A stretch of 64,000 bases of DNA. It comes from Gordionus sp. m RMFG-2023 (taxonomy: Eukaryota; Nematomorpha; Gordioida; Chordodea; Parachordodidae). The translations under genes and the position numbers were made by a program. Shown one piece after another: positions 1-15,200 of this stretch. How positions within the stretch are numbered: position 1 is the first letter of the stretch; each line of letters opens with the position of its first letter. The stretch is from positions 5,587,985 to 5,651,984 of the forward strand of contig NC_088776.1 of NCBI RefSeq assembly GCF_954871325.1, read 5' to 3'. A model generated the notes under the pieces. It ran no database searches. It saw only the letters and a list, made by a program, of their open reading frames with translations, and was not told the origin of the DNA.

Positions 1-206
1 AATAATGTTTAAATTAGGAATTTCCATTTTTTAAGGTAATATGTGCACACATAATATATTTTAAACTAATAATAATTTATAACTATATATTTATGAATTT
101 AATTAATTTTTTTTATAATGACTACTACCAAACACTCGAAAGCGTTTGCTATGGCTTTCGCCTAAAATAATTGTTAATTAAAAGAAATTTGCCTAAATGC
201 AATCAT
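1..206. other. AT-rich flank downstream of LARS2
   Basis: No coding signal was seen on either strand. It probably contains the LARS2 cleavage site and then intergenic DNA. Confidence 0.5.
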
Positions 207-240
207 TTTATTTTATTGAAATATATTGCCAAGGTTTATT
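207..240 (-). terminator. Candidate polyadenylation signals of LARS2
   Basis: On the minus strand AATAAA occurs at 240-235, only six bases past the stop codon, and again at 217-212 and 212-207. One of the latter two would give a short 3' UTR ending in the first 200 bases of the window. The choice is inferred from the motif alone. Confidence 0.5.
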
Positions 241-246
241 AAGAAT

Positions 247-3200
247 TTAATTCATTTTTGCGCGCTTTAAATTTATATCATCAATCATGTCAGGAGGTTT
301 ATTGTTTGCCTCGGCATTAATTAGGCTCTGAAGAATATCTTTTCGATCGGGGTAAGGAAATTTTAGAGCGCAGCCAGCATTGGAACAAACTCTAAGTTTA
401 ACGTAGGCCATAAAAACTTTTTCAAAAGCCAAGAATTCCAATATGTTTTCTTTGAAAAGTGGGTGGATAAAATCGCGCAAAACATTTATATCGTTCGAGA
501 AATTTCCTAAAGGTGAGGTTATATTCTCCAAGGGGACATTGTAGGAATATATTTCGGAGGCTTGCAAAGGGTCCTTGTTACTGTCATTATTAGGAAGAGA
601 TGGTAGCGACAAATTATCCGAATATTCGGGATATTTGTACTTGACTATTCGCCACCACTCCTTGATTGTGTCTAGTAAATCTTGACTCTTCTCTCGATTT
701 AAATCCTTAAATGTGTCCTTTAACGAAGCTTCCTTCTGATCGCTATACACTTTGATATCGTCCTTAACGATGAGTTTAGCATGATTCAATGCTACCATAA
801 GTGGCAAAATCTTGTCACCAGATGCCGAAAGTTTATTGAGGGTGGAGCACTGTAGTTTGAAAACGTGAGATTGGTGTTCTTTTAGCTCAAAGCTAACAAT
901 GCAGGGTAAAGGATAGACGGGATCGGGAACGGGCCATGATTGTTCGAGAACTTCGGAGTCCTGGTTGAGTATAAATAAAAGTTGGCTAGATATATAATAA
1001 ATATTATCAATCGTAATAATTTGCTCTTTCTCAGAAACAAACGATATAAAAAATAATATTTCTTATGGAGCAATAATTCCATCTATACATAATGTATATA
1101 TATATATAAAAAGAGTAAATATTCAAAAATAAAGTAAATATAATCAAAAAACCCATTTAATACAACCGTTTTCTGTATCGTTCACATTTCTATCCTCCAG
1201 CTTAGGCAATGAGCTAATCCCGCGCCATAATTCGGAAGCGAAATGAGGAGCAAACGTACTTAATACTATGATCGCCTTAGCCGCGGATAATTGGTATTGG
1301 TAACTTTTGGCCAGCATGACTAAAGGGTAATTCTGTTTAATTAATATATATATTTATAAAATAGATGGGGCCAAATGTTTGTTGAAAAGTGGCTAAAATA
1401 TTTCGAAATTTTTAAAAAAACCTGGAATATTTCCTTCCAATTTAAAAAAATATAAATAACTTCAATTTTCAATAAATATTCAAACTTTTTTCATTCTTGA
1501 TAAATCCAAACTCAATATGAATAACTTATACTAATTCAGTCTATATCTTTCCTGTGAAATTTCTCAAAATAAAATTAGACAAATCGGTGCCATGATGCAT
1601 GCTTATGAAATCATCTTTACCATGGGTATGCAATGCCCGACCTGGATATTGTTGAGCAAGGGCAATGCTGGATATTTACCAAATTCCCACCGAACCCCTG
1701 CCTGAAGATTTGTGCCATTTGCCGACCTCTGATTCTTACTACTAGTACGAATTTATATATTTTTTAAAAATTTACCCGCAAGATGAGGCAAAATGATTCC
1801 AATTGGTCGATAACCAAATGCAAATTATGATTCTGGAAATGAAAATTAATCTTGGCGATAAAATAATTCGTTTTATCCCGGAGATCTCTATCCAAGTCTC
1901 TAAGTTTAGCCAATGATTCAGGTGAAAAATCTAAATATTATTTTAACAGGGAAAAAGATCTAAAACGTTGCCAATAAATTCTCTAAATTTATATCTGATT
2001 AATAACTAGCGATTTAAAATTCTTAATGTAAAATAGTTTAAATATTTAATGAGATGATAGGAGGGGCACATTTCAATCCTCTAGGTTACCTTAAAACTCT
2101 TCATAAAAAATCGTACTTTATCTTAGGTTTGAGTAAATAAAAATAGATTTAATCAAAATTTATTTAAATCTTATCTGCCAATCCAAACATCAAAACCTAT
2201 AGGCTCCGTTCTCTGTTTGCGTAGGTGGAAAATGGTTAACCAAAGTTTATCTTGAAATTTAATGATTTCTGATTGGTTCTTATCGTTGCTAATCCACGGT
2301 TTTTGAGAACATGGGCTGCTTTGACTCAGCGCTATGAGTCTGAGTGTGTCTATTCCATGCGAGTCTATCAATTCCTGAGGATTTATGCCGTTAAATTTCG
2401 ATTTCGACATTTTTTCCCACTTTGTTTGAACGGGTAGTTTGGTTACTTTGTCGATAAGAGACTTTCCTAATAAAAATATGAAAAGTTTAATATTATAATA
2501 CTAATAATTGTTTTCAAAAAAAAAAATCGACGATCCAGTTTATTCATAACAATTTTTGATTTAAAAAGGCGCCAATATGTCGCTTATAAGAATTTTTTGA
2601 GTATATTTGAGCGGTTATTTTTTTTTTATAAAAGATATATAGGTTAATTGTTCCTATACATAAAATAATCATAAAAATGGTAGAGGGGGGCAGGTGAAGG
2701 AATACAATGATTAATTTTTTGATTAAAACTAGCAAGTGTTTTGCAAGTTTACGGGTTGAATTCTGTATTATAGGATCACTGAGAGATTGATATGAAATGA
2801 AAAAAAATTATAATTTTTCAGGGCTGCATATATGCACACCAAAAATGTCGATAAAGCGATCACATAATATCTGTGCTCTATGGAAATTTCTAAGTGTTGT
2901 TAAACGGCTCAATAATTCAATATTTTATTAGGAAAAATATTATGCAAGCCTTAAGATTTTGCTCATAGGCGGCACAAAGATTTGAGCATCTATTAACGAA
3001 ATCTCGAGACTTAAACAATATTTTTCTGGCTAAAATATCGGGTTAGCCCTTTTTAAAAATCGACTCAAATTGAGCCGTTTAACAACACTAAAAATTCCTA
3101 TCCGTCAACGATGATATTTAAACCATGTTTTGAGATTAAATTAAAATTCAGGATTATGGTTAAAGATATGAGCAAAAAAAAAACCTCATAATAATGTGGA

Positions 3201-6200
3201 TTATATTGTAATCCGTTATTGACTGACCCGGCCCGAATAAAAAATTTTCAGACTTTACTCGGATGGACCGGGTATTGCAGATCTCTAGAGATCTAAGTGC
3301 TGCCCGTCTCTTTTTTTCTAAACGATGGGCTGGAGGCAGCATATCAAATTTCACGCCACCATAAAAATCTGCAGTGGAGTGATGGTGTTGAATTTTTTTT
3401 TAAAACTAAGATTATTAATTTATTAGAAGCAAATTTTGAAATAAAATTTATCATACAAATTTTCAATTTATATCTAACAAATATTACTCATAATAAGAAC
3501 CCCATTAAACGATTTATTTAGTATTATAATTACATATAATAATCATTTGATTTTGGATTTGGAGGGCTATCGAAGAACTTCTTAAGTTCAATGTGAGACC
3601 AGCCATGCAGAATACACGCTTGCTGAATTTACTTGTAGCTGAAATACATAATTATAAAAAATTGAAGGATCGGGATGATCCAATGCTCTTATTTTTCTAA
3701 CGAATATTTCCGTTATATATGAAACATGGGACGAAAACAAATTTTTCTTGGACAGTCAAATTGTCTTGTTGTCCAAATATTGGAGATCAATTGACGAATG
3801 TTTAGTAGCTAATATCTTAAGATAATCTGATACTGATGGAAACTCAGATTTTTGACAACCTACCAGATTGTCCATGTAAGGCCTGAAATAATGCTATACA
3901 ACAACAAAAAGATAAAAATGTCGATTTGATTTTTTATATTTTGATATAGTGAAATAAGATTTAGATAAGAACAAGTATTCTTTAAAATAAATCAGTACTA
4001 AATGTAGAATGAGATTAGTTTTATTTAAACAATATTGTATTGCAAAAATCGATATTTTAACATTTATTGAAAATCTTGCATTCCAGTATTATTTATAGAA
4101 GGGAATGGCATTAAATCCTTGTTAACCATCATTAGAACAAGAATCCATATTTTTGTCTTTTCTGAGATCATTAATGTAGCTTTTACAGTGAGCTTGGAAA
4201 AAGATTTTTAAATTTCAATTTTTCTCATATCTTTCCACTTTCACATGATACGTCATGCTCGTTTAATAAAACATCTCGTTAAGTTCGATTTACTGCTATT
4301 TTAGAAAAGATTTTATTGAATAACTAATAACTTTTAAATATAATTATAACAAATTTCTGAAAATAAATCGTTTTCATCCTCATTATCTTTATAAATTGCT
4401 ATTTGTAGGCATAAATTTTTTAAAAAGTAAGAACTTTTGCTCCTAACCAATTGTAACTTATTTTTAAATTGAAACCGTTTTTTAAATAAAATTATTTAAT
4501 AATAAAAAAATATATATGATTTAAACAAGAATAATTTTAAAAATTATATATATATAAAACCTTATAACTTTCAAAAGTATAAAATAAATTTCTTCGTGAA
4601 TTTGTTTCAAACAAAAAAAAATTGAAGAATTTAAAAATATAGACTAAAAATTATATATAACTTTTGAAATCAACTCTTTCTCGTGGAATATAGACTCCAC
4701 TTTCTTGGATAAAGAAGCTTTTGTTAGTAACTTGCCCAATCATTAAAAGGGATTTAAACGGTTCCTTGTGTTGTGTCATACCGATGGAATGAAGAAAATG
4801 TTGCATAAATCGAGCGAAATAGAGGTGCAAAGTGGCTTTAATATACAATTTTTTTTAAATAAATCTAACAATATATTTTGTAAATTATTTAAGATTAATA
4901 TTTAGACTTTTAAATCAAAGAATCATATTTAATAGGTTACTAAAAATAACCTTACACAATATTGTCAACGTGTTTTTTCCAGCAATGTGTTATTTTTTTT
5001 TAACTTTAAATCATTTTTTGAGCGCTTTTTTTGTAAATTTAAAAGTTTTGATTTTACCGGAAATGTAATCCAGCATGTTTAGAATACCTATCTTATGAAT
5101 TGTAGATAATTTTATCGATAACCTTTGAGTCATTTACAATTTATATGAAAAATCAATGGAAAAACTAATATACAAAAAAAAAGAGCTCAAAAAATGATTT
5201 AAAGTTGAAAAAATAGCACATTGCCGGAAATATCACATTGACGCTAACATTATATATATGTTGGTAGCAATTAGGGATATTCAAAAAATGAACTATTTTT
5301 TTTATATAAAAATAATTGAATTTAATTTTTACTGTTCTAACAATTAACGCTACTTTTTAATATAAGGTATTTCTCTTTAGAAGCTATTTTCTAAAAAAAA
5401 TTATGCCTATATTTTTTTTCCATAACTAGCTCTAAGAGCAAATAAAATATGGAAGCCCTCATATGATCATATATATATGCATAATTTTTCTTATAGTGGC
5501 AAAATGAACTCCTTATTTTTTAATAGATTTACATATTTTGTAAAACTTTAATTTATAATTAATGAATTTTGTTATTTGAATTTTAAAATAAGATTTTTTT
5601 AAGTTTTTCTCTAGCGAGAAGAAACATCTTTAATTTTCTCTATAAAAATCCTTTACAACTGCTGGTCATTGAAATAGAAATCTTGGCATTAGGTCATAGT
5701 AGTTTACATTTATAAGTCCCGGTGTTACTATTTTTATTGATAAGTTCTTTCACATTCTATATTTTTAAAAGTCATGAATAATGATATACAATATATTACT
5801 CAAAAAAGCAATTCTGTCATTTTACTCGTTAGTTTCTAGATAGTAACGAATGACGTTATTCAAACATTTCAGTTCATGGCGTCAAGCATTGTCACTAAAC
5901 GTATTTCCTTTTTATATGTTGAATCGGTATGCCTATTGGTTTTTATAATGTCGCAAAAAAGTTTCTCTACTAATTTATAAATTTTTTTTTTCAATTGGGA
6001 ATGCCTTTCTTGTTTCAGAATTCGCCTATTTTGCGGTGCGGTAAAATAATGCCGAGACTAACGGAGTAAAATTCTTGGGAAGAAAAATAACAACATTCGT
6101 GAACCATCTAGAAACTTCAGATCTTAAAATATTTTAAAACGCAAAAGAACTTATGTAAAGACATCTACTCAGTTGCCAATATAAGGCTTTATAAGCCATA

Positions 6201-9200
6201 TTCAATCGTATTAATAATGTGTATCGTAATATTTAATGTATGGCCTACAATTCTCCTGAATCTGATTGGATAGTAAGATCGGCAATATGATCTGCTTCAT
6301 AGTTTTGATATTAGAGAATACTTATATTTTAAGATTTTAGAATATTTTCTAACGAAAAAAAATCAAATAAAAAGTCTTTATTAAATTATACAATACCCCA
6401 ATAAAGAAAGTGGTTAATTATATATCATATGTTAGCTACCGCCTCGAAAACAAAAAGTAACGAAGCTATTAATCGCCCCTGCATATAAGCTACTCAATTT
6501 TAATCGTTACTTTTAGCAGCGCAGAACTAATGATTTTAGCATACCTCCATAATGAATCAGGACTTTTAGTAGAGGATCACTGGCACTAATACCGTTTTCT
6601 TTCACTTAAACCTCTCACCATATAAAATAAATATATAAAATATCTTTAGCATTTTATTTCCATTTCAACAATTTATAAAACGCTTATTAAAATTTGGAGA
6701 ACATTTCTAGGTCGGATTTATATACAAATTTATTTTTTTTTTTAAAAACCATGTTCTTTTCCCCCAACGTACAAATCGACCGGCAAATATGCATCAACTA
6801 CGTCATTTCTGAAGGGAGCTGAATCGCACTGGGAATCCAAAAATCGGGAGAAATACCAAGATGAATCTACAAAGGTGTCCAGTGTATCCGTGTCAAAATA
6901 GGCCAAGGGGCAATGACACACGGGGCACGTGGTGTGGTTAATCGTCTGGGTAGGGTCTAGAATAATAATATTTCTACAAAAATTATCTCAATTTGGCAGC
7001 GATGGCAATATTAATTTTAATATATATATATATATCCAGTTTTGTAATATTTTAATCCCCCCAAAAAAATTATTTTTAATAAAGCGCTTTGAGAGTTGAT
7101 AGAGGTTTTTTAAACACACGCGTTGGCTTTTTGCGAATGACAAAAAAATACAATAAATATTATATTTTAAATTCATAAATTTCTTAAAAATTTATTATTA
7201 CTCTACTCGTGGAAGTAAAAAGATAATTAATTAAAATCATCTAATATTTATAGAAATCGAAGAGAGATATCAAAATATCATCCTGTTCTTCCTTGAAAAG
7301 ATTCAAAAAAAAATTAATATTTATTTTACAAGTCCTTTTAATTTTGTTCTTTCTTTCTATCTTTTCTTTTCATTTTCTTTCTTCTAAGAAATAATACAAA
7401 ATTCAATCGTATAAACAATAATACAATGTTCTATTAATAGTAGAAAACTCACAAAATAAAGTAAATACTATTTTTTACAACAAACGTTATTTTATTTTAA
7501 TAATACTAAGTAGTGTTATTAAAAAATCACTGCTATATATGTCGTCGGTCTAGAATTGGAGTGCTGCACTCGACATTTTCAAAGTTTTAGAGTTAGAAGT
7601 CGATAATAACTTATTTATTTCCAATAAAAACTAGATTAAAAAAATATTAATTTTTTAGTTATTAACAAAATTGATCAATAACTTTTTCCTATTTTAAACT
7701 TTAATGTTGATTTTCTCAATTTTAAACATTTGCGCAAGTGGCCTAGACCGACGATGTTTCGATTAAAATTACAAAAGAAGTTTTAAATGTTAGTTTTAAT
7801 AATATAAAACAACTGTGGGCTTTATGATAAAGCAAAAAAAATCATATAAATACCTATAATAATTGGTAATTTAGAATATGCCACGGGATAAACTCCATTT
7901 ATGTTAAACGCTCGATTGCCTTTAACCTTGCATTCGGGGCAATGTATGATGGGCACGGGGGTCCCCCACTTCCTTTGTCGCGAAACGAGCCAGTCTCTCA
8001 ACCTGGAACTGGAGTCATAACCGCCCGAGCTATTTTTTTATAAAGAAGCATTCAAGGATGAGTTAGCGTATATAAAAAATCGCATACAAAATCTTGATAA
8101 GCTTGTAAAGAGATGCCAAAATTTTAGGGTGATAAATTTGTACATTAATGGTGACCGTAGAATTGAATAAATTTTTCTGGACTCTAGGATCGATGTTAGT
8201 TTATGCAGGATATTCTATAAATAACAACTCCTTCGGATCTTTACACTTTAGAAACAAAAAAAAGGTTATAAACTTATAATTCTTTTTTTCATGTAAAATA
8301 ATTAAGATCATTTCATTTTGTATAAACGTATCTCGAGGTCAAAAATTTCGAACTAGAACATTTATCGAGAATAAATAAAAACAGATATAATCATTAAGCC
8401 CGGCGCGTAGCCAGGAATTTTCTAAAGGAGGGGAAATTGGATCATTAAACAATTTATCAGAACTAAATTATCATATAAAATTTAATAAAGCCAAATCATA
8501 TTTATTTTTTTTTAAAAAATGACTATTTCTTTCTTTCTTTCTTTCTAACATAAATAATAAAATTGGAAAATACAAATTTTTAAAAGCGACTGTTAATAAT
8601 AAATTATTATAACTAATATCAGAGACCTGCAGACCCGGCCCTAAGTCCGACCCGAGTACATGGGCTGGGCCGTATTTATTATTTTTAAATATAACCGGGC
8701 CGGATATCTTAAATCGCCATTATTATCTATAAAAATTAAAAAATCCGGGTTGGGTCTGAAAATATAAAAACCCAGACCAGGGACGTAAAATTTGGGCCGT
8801 CCATCCATTCAATCGGTTCTCTGATATCGTACTTCTGAGATAGGTTTTAATCACCGTAATGAAAAAAAGGCCATCTCATTTATGCTTGTATTTATGGTAT
8901 TGTTGCCAAAATATATCATAATTTTAATTAATTTGGAAGAAGAAATTAAAGCTACAAAAAATATTTTAAGGTATGCGATGCTTCCCATTACGTTTCTCTG
9001 AGGATTATTTATTAAAATTAATCTTTCATACGAAGATTTAAATTTTGAAATTAATTGACCCTCAAAATACATTTATATCATTTAGATAAAGTTGAGTTAA
9101 ATATTTTCAATATGAAGATTTAATTAGTAGGATTTTTATGTAATGGTATTTGTAAATTGGATAGAGCCATTAGATGAATGCACGAATCGTGTTGATTTGA

Positions 9201-12200
9201 GTCAAAAATGTATCCAAAAAGAGGAATAAAAACGGTCACTTTATGGTAGTCTTCGGCATTAATATTGGAACGATTTGTTTGTCCAGGTACAAGTCGAGGC
9301 TTGTGAATCTCGAAATCATATGATTTTAGCCTCAACAATCACATAAGCTAAATACAACTCTATTGAATTTTAATCTATATTTTTAACAAATTTATGGGTG
9401 TTTTTATTTTAAGATTTTACGGATTTCGTGGGTCTACAAATAAATATTTTGATAAAACACAATTGTTTACCAATTTTTTCTCAGATGTCTTTTGACAGAA
9501 TGTCTGATTTCTTCGATATCGCCGTCACCGTGTGAATCGTTCATTTTCGATATCGAGTCGAGAATATTGGGATCCACGTATTTCCTATAAAATTCGCGAG
9601 TTTTTGAAAGATCTTTCGAGGTAGGACATGACGGCGCATCAATCGTGAATGAGTACTGAGAAACTGAAATAAGATTTTTTTTTTGTGATATAAGAATGAA
9701 ATATGAATCAAAACTCGAGCATATTATTTTAAAATATCAACTTTCAAATTCATATTCATATCAAAATGTTATGTTACAAAGAAACGGACTCAGTCAGGGA
9801 TTATTAGTACGATTGAATATAGTGAATGAGATACATCACTGATGATATTATTCGCAGGTAACTTTTCCAAAGCATATTTACAGACGTACTATGTGAAAGA
9901 ATTGTTAACGATTGATTACCATATCAAAAGGGTTGAATGGATGCCTTTTTTGTAGGTTATCTCTTGGGATTAAGATGATGGAAGGAAGAAAGATAAGGGG
10001 AAAGATTTAAGGTGGGTCAGGGAAGTTGCGGAAATATTCAAAGGTGGACCAATCACTTGGAAAGAAGTGAAAGGAGACTCAAAGAGGTCGAGAATTGATA
10101 AAAATAAAGGCTTATTTAATGAAAAAGAAACAATAAGGAGGATGGGACATAAAGAATTTAGAAGTGTTGATAAACTTGTATGAGGCACGTGAGCAGTCAT
10201 TTAAAAAAAATTGTGAAAGTTCTAAAGTTACTATACACGGGACATCAAAACGCTAAAAGAATAGAATAATGGAGTCGATAAGATTTATGGTGGGCCGGGA
10301 TAAATAAAATAATATAAAATATGTATTAAAAATGTGAAGCTTGTATTTTAAAATGGTGGATATATATAACTCAAAATGGATTGAGTATCAGGAAAAGTTG
10401 TAATATAAAAATTGTCAACGTTATTGGGGAAATATGGGGTTATAAATACTTTAGTTTCAAATAGAGAGCTGGCGTTTTTAAGTGCCATATTCTAGCAGCA
10501 CCAAATTACCTGAGTTTGAAAAGGCAATTGGAAAGGATTGATAGGTCCGAAAAACTTGGTTGAAGAAAATAAAGGAAGGAAAATGAGAAACGTGATTTCC
10601 ATTGTCCTATTACAATCATGCCAAATATAAGCGTGGATGGACTCTGTTGATTTAGAATATAATTGAACTAGTTGAAGGAACATAAGTATAGTGAAGATGA
10701 GCAAACAGGATAGTTGGAATATATAATAGGTCAGAAGGTATGGGTAAGGATGCAATTGACACTGGGAAAAAAGATAGTCCGCCATAGGGATCAGGTAAGA
10801 GATCGAAGGTAGTGGAGGATTACGAAAAAAATGGGATACATAAATAGTGTAAATCACGGGGAAAGTTGAACCTGAATAGGTTATCTAAGTTTTGATGTTA
10901 CAATTAAATGGAAGGGGGGGGGGGAAGAAAAAATTGATGAAATATCTTAATCATTGGTTGGGAAAACTGAAGATGTGGAAAAGGCGAGGTCTCAAAAAAT
11001 ATCAGGGGTATTTTACTAAAAGTAGTTATAGTTTCTTAGAAAAAAAAACTTATCTTAAATTGGATATAATAGACAATGTATATGGAGATTGGGGTAGTAG
11101 TGTTGCAGATATCTGCCATTTAGCGATCGTTTTTATTCACTGAAAAGTGGATTTCATATGGGTATAATGGGAGGGGCATGTCAAGCTATTTCGCAAATAT
11201 AGGTAATGAATGACCAAGGGACACAGGTCTGCATCGTATGCAAAGGAAGAGAGATGTGAGAATAAGCATTTGAGAATGATACAATTCGTGATCCATCTAA
11301 TGTGGTGAAGAATCAGGGTCGGGATCTCAAAACCAGAACGGACACCCATGGAAAGCTATGTCTGTCAGATGTTGAAATAAGGTAGTCGTTTCTCCCTGTG
11401 AGGATAATACCTGGAATAGGATAACATTATCCCCGGTCTTTCCTATCGGTGTTAAACCGTATAGAAATAAGATGATGATATACCCTTGTTAGGCTGGAGA
11501 ATAAGAAATAGCCAAAAACGAAGCAATTGCTGGTGGGGGGGGGGCTGAATGCACTGGTGGAGGCGGTTCAGCAATAGAAAGTCTGGGATTCTGAGGACGT
11601 AATACGGAAAGTAGTAATAAGATGGGAGTTGCTACATTGGAGCACGGTACCATATAACAATCAATCAGTTATATGTGAGACAGAATGACCAGTCTACAAA
11701 GGACGGAAATTTAATGACGGACTAAAGGGTCAGAGATCAGCAGATTCTACCCTGCAGATAAATAGAATGGAACTAACAATATCGACTCAAGAGTTAGAAA
11801 AACGTTCAGGGAGGAGGCATTATCATGGAAATAAGAAAATGGAATATTCTCGATTATTCTCACGGGAAAATTACTGTAAGGAAGACATAAAGGAAAGGGG
11901 GGATAGAATGTTTGTATTCTGTGATTATTCTGTACCATTAGCTATGTAGAAAATTATTTAAATAAAAGATTTAAAAATATATGAATTTGATAATAACTCT
12001 AAAACGGCATTGGCCATTGTTTCTCATCCCTACTTTAAAAAATCGTTTTACCTTATATAACCAATTTGTCATTTTCTACAATTTATTTCATTTCATATTT
12101 CATATAAATTTTAACATATTTTATTTAAAAAATAAAGCTTGATGTTTAAAAAAAATTCTCTTGTATCTAAAATACTTTTTTTTAACAAGATACAAGTATC

Positions 12201-15200
12201 TTATATCTTATTGAAACTTTTCCTAAGTATCAAGTATCTTAAATACAAAATTTTTAAAATGCATCTGTATTTTTATCCGAATACAATTTTTTTTTAAAAT
12301 TTGCAAAACCCTGAATTACTATATCCATTGAATACGACCATGGTTATTCATTACTAACCCAAAAATAATGACGTGAAAACTTACTCACAATTCAATTGAT
12401 AAATGTAAAGGACAAAATGTATAAAAAAATTGAAAGCAATAAACGCAAAACTATTTAATTTTTTTTTCTTTTAAAAAAACCGAATTTAGAATCGTTGTGA
12501 ATATCGTATTCTATATCATCGACAACGAATATCGGAATTTTATAATCATCCTCGAGAAACGGGTGAGCAGCCTTGATAATTAACTTCTTTATCATATCCG
12601 AATCTGACTTTTTAAAAAACGTTGTTAATGTTTATAAATCAGTGACAGTCATTTAATCTTTTCATTTTTTTTAAAAAACATATGTTTTTTCTCTCCTTGC
12701 GACAAAACCCAAAATTATTTTGCTTTATGGGATTTTAAATATATAACTTTTGTTTTTACTTTTGGCGGAATAGGATTCGAGTACTAGTTACAATAATAAT
12801 TTTTTTGAAAAAAAAGAGTCAATTATTTTCGCGTACCTCGAAATTTTTATCGTACAACTCGGGAAGATTTAATTCGTGTTCGCTTTTAATGGCTATAGCC
12901 ATCCCACCATTTTCTTCCAGTAAGCCATTTTTGTTGTATTGTCCGGTGTAGGCCAAAATTTCCGGTCTGTCCATAAAAACCGACAAACGCGAATCGATTT
13001 CCGTTCCGGGTAGCCTCTCTATCGGAAAGTCTGCGTAAGTTCCCCAATCCTTTTTAAGCGTCTTTATTTATTTTTTTTTATAATACTTAGTATTACCAGA
13101 ATATTTAAGTTCATATAATTTTTAATTTATGGTGTTTTTAGTCAAATGGTGTCCATTGGTATTTTATGCTACTAGAGACGATCCATTCGTGCCCATAATG
13201 GCACATTAATGACATTCAATCGACGTGAAAACCACAAAATGGCGCTACAGCTGACTCATATGGATGGACACTTAAGTATATTTAATAAATGAATCGCCAA
13301 TCTAATAGTATATATATACATCAATGATAGTGCCATTAATGAGGTATTTCCATATATTTAGTAGTGTCGTGTCATCAAATTCGCACTAAAAAAGGACAGT
13401 GTTTGAAAAAAAAAAACTTATGATAATGATAAAAATTAAATTAAGGTTAGGCTGACGCATGTTAATGAGATTAATATCTTATTAATTTTATTTTTTTTAA
13501 ATGGAAGAAAGTAAACTAGATATCAATTTAGTGACTATACAATTTACGCATTGCGTCTAATCATTATATAGAAGTGATTATTTATAGCTAAATGCCATCC
13601 GTGAAACCCCCCACCCTACCATAGTCCATTACACGCAAATTGCCGTTCAGAAAATGTTGAGCTGATTTCATCCCCAGCAAGTCACGAGTCATTTAAGAGC
13701 GAGGTTCACAACAAACAAGGATGCCATATTTCAATTTATTGAATTTGGTTTATTGGTTAGGACACACAAAGAAAAAATGTGAAAAATTTTTTATTTTGAA
13801 TTCATAAGAATCTAGGAAATAAAGATTCATAGATGTTCAGAGCTAACTAAAACACCCAAAATCAATTACCTTGTCAGATATTTCCTGCACAGGATGTCCT
13901 ATCCATTCCCTTTGTATATCGGCCACATCTTTCCACCCATCTTTGTCCAATTTATCGAGTTCGTCGTAGAGAGACTTAAATATATATATTTTTTTAAAAA
14001 AAGTAATGTATTTCTGATATCGGAATGTCTTATAACTCGCTAAAAAAAATTTATATAAAGCTATGTCTAAAATCTTTTTTAAAAAAAATTCGAGGTCTTT
14101 TTGTCAGAAGTTTTAAAATATTATTTTTGGAAGATATAAGTGGTAATACTGTATTGTATGGATAAATCATCAACAAAAAAATAATACTATATCATACTGA
14201 CCAGGCAAATTTTTTTTTATTTAATCATCTTTATTTCAGATTCTATGAACCTTAAATCTCAATATTGATAGCAATCATAAAGACTTACACTAAAGAATTT
14301 AAACTTAAAATCAGCCACCACCCACCCTTAAAGTAATTAACTCATACTGCAGTTCTTGGGCATAGGCTCTTTTTCTGCCCCACTCTTTTTCTTAAAGCCT
14401 ATGGACGTCTGTAACATTTTTTGAAATGTTGTGCGTACAAGGTACAAGTACGTGCAGCTTGCCCACAAACGTGTAGAGGGCTCCTCATATTTTTTTAACT
14501 TTACACCCCACAATTAACTTATGTTCCAATTAGATGGAAATGAGGGAAACCTAGAGTAGCTCTGTTGTTTATTCAACGTCAGAGGGCAAATGCGCTATAT
14601 ATCACGGATCATGGAAAATTGATTTATAAAAAATTTTCTAGGATTATATTTTGATTGGAGATCATTGAACATAAGAGACCAATTAAAACTCGCCTATTAT
14701 ATAAGGTGATGGTATCTATGAATTTGTTGCTGTTTGTAATACTTATGGTTGTAGATTATGTAAAAAATTGAACATATCATACAGAATTTTATCTTTAAAG
14801 CAGACATAAAAAGGTGGTCGAAAATGATTTATTTTTTTTACAATTTTACCAACAATGACAGAAATGGACTGATAAATTTGGTTCAATTTAAGCTCTATAT
14901 AAGTTTCTTATTAATGAAGAGTGGCATATTTAAAATACAGTTAAGCATATAGCAGGAGAAAATGTTAATTTGACAAAAGAAATAGGATGTGGAGCCTTTG
15001 GCAAAATTTATAAAGGGAGATTTATATTATGATTTGAACAAAAATAAAATGACGATAAAACAAATAAAAGTGGGTCTTGGTATAATAAAAATAGATTGTG
15101 CAGTAAAAATATTAAAAGAATTTCATAAAGTTTTCTTGAAGAGAGTTGGGCATTAGCTATTATAAGGGATCATCCCAACATCTGTGAACCTCATTGGCGA

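Noticed and set aside
882-1082. 66-codon minus-strand frame
   Set aside because: Overlaps the start of the last LARS2 exon in the wrong frame and intron 15.
10492-10857. 121-codon minus-strand frame
   Set aside because: Lies opposite the recognisable integrase tail of the LTR fossil; a shadow frame.
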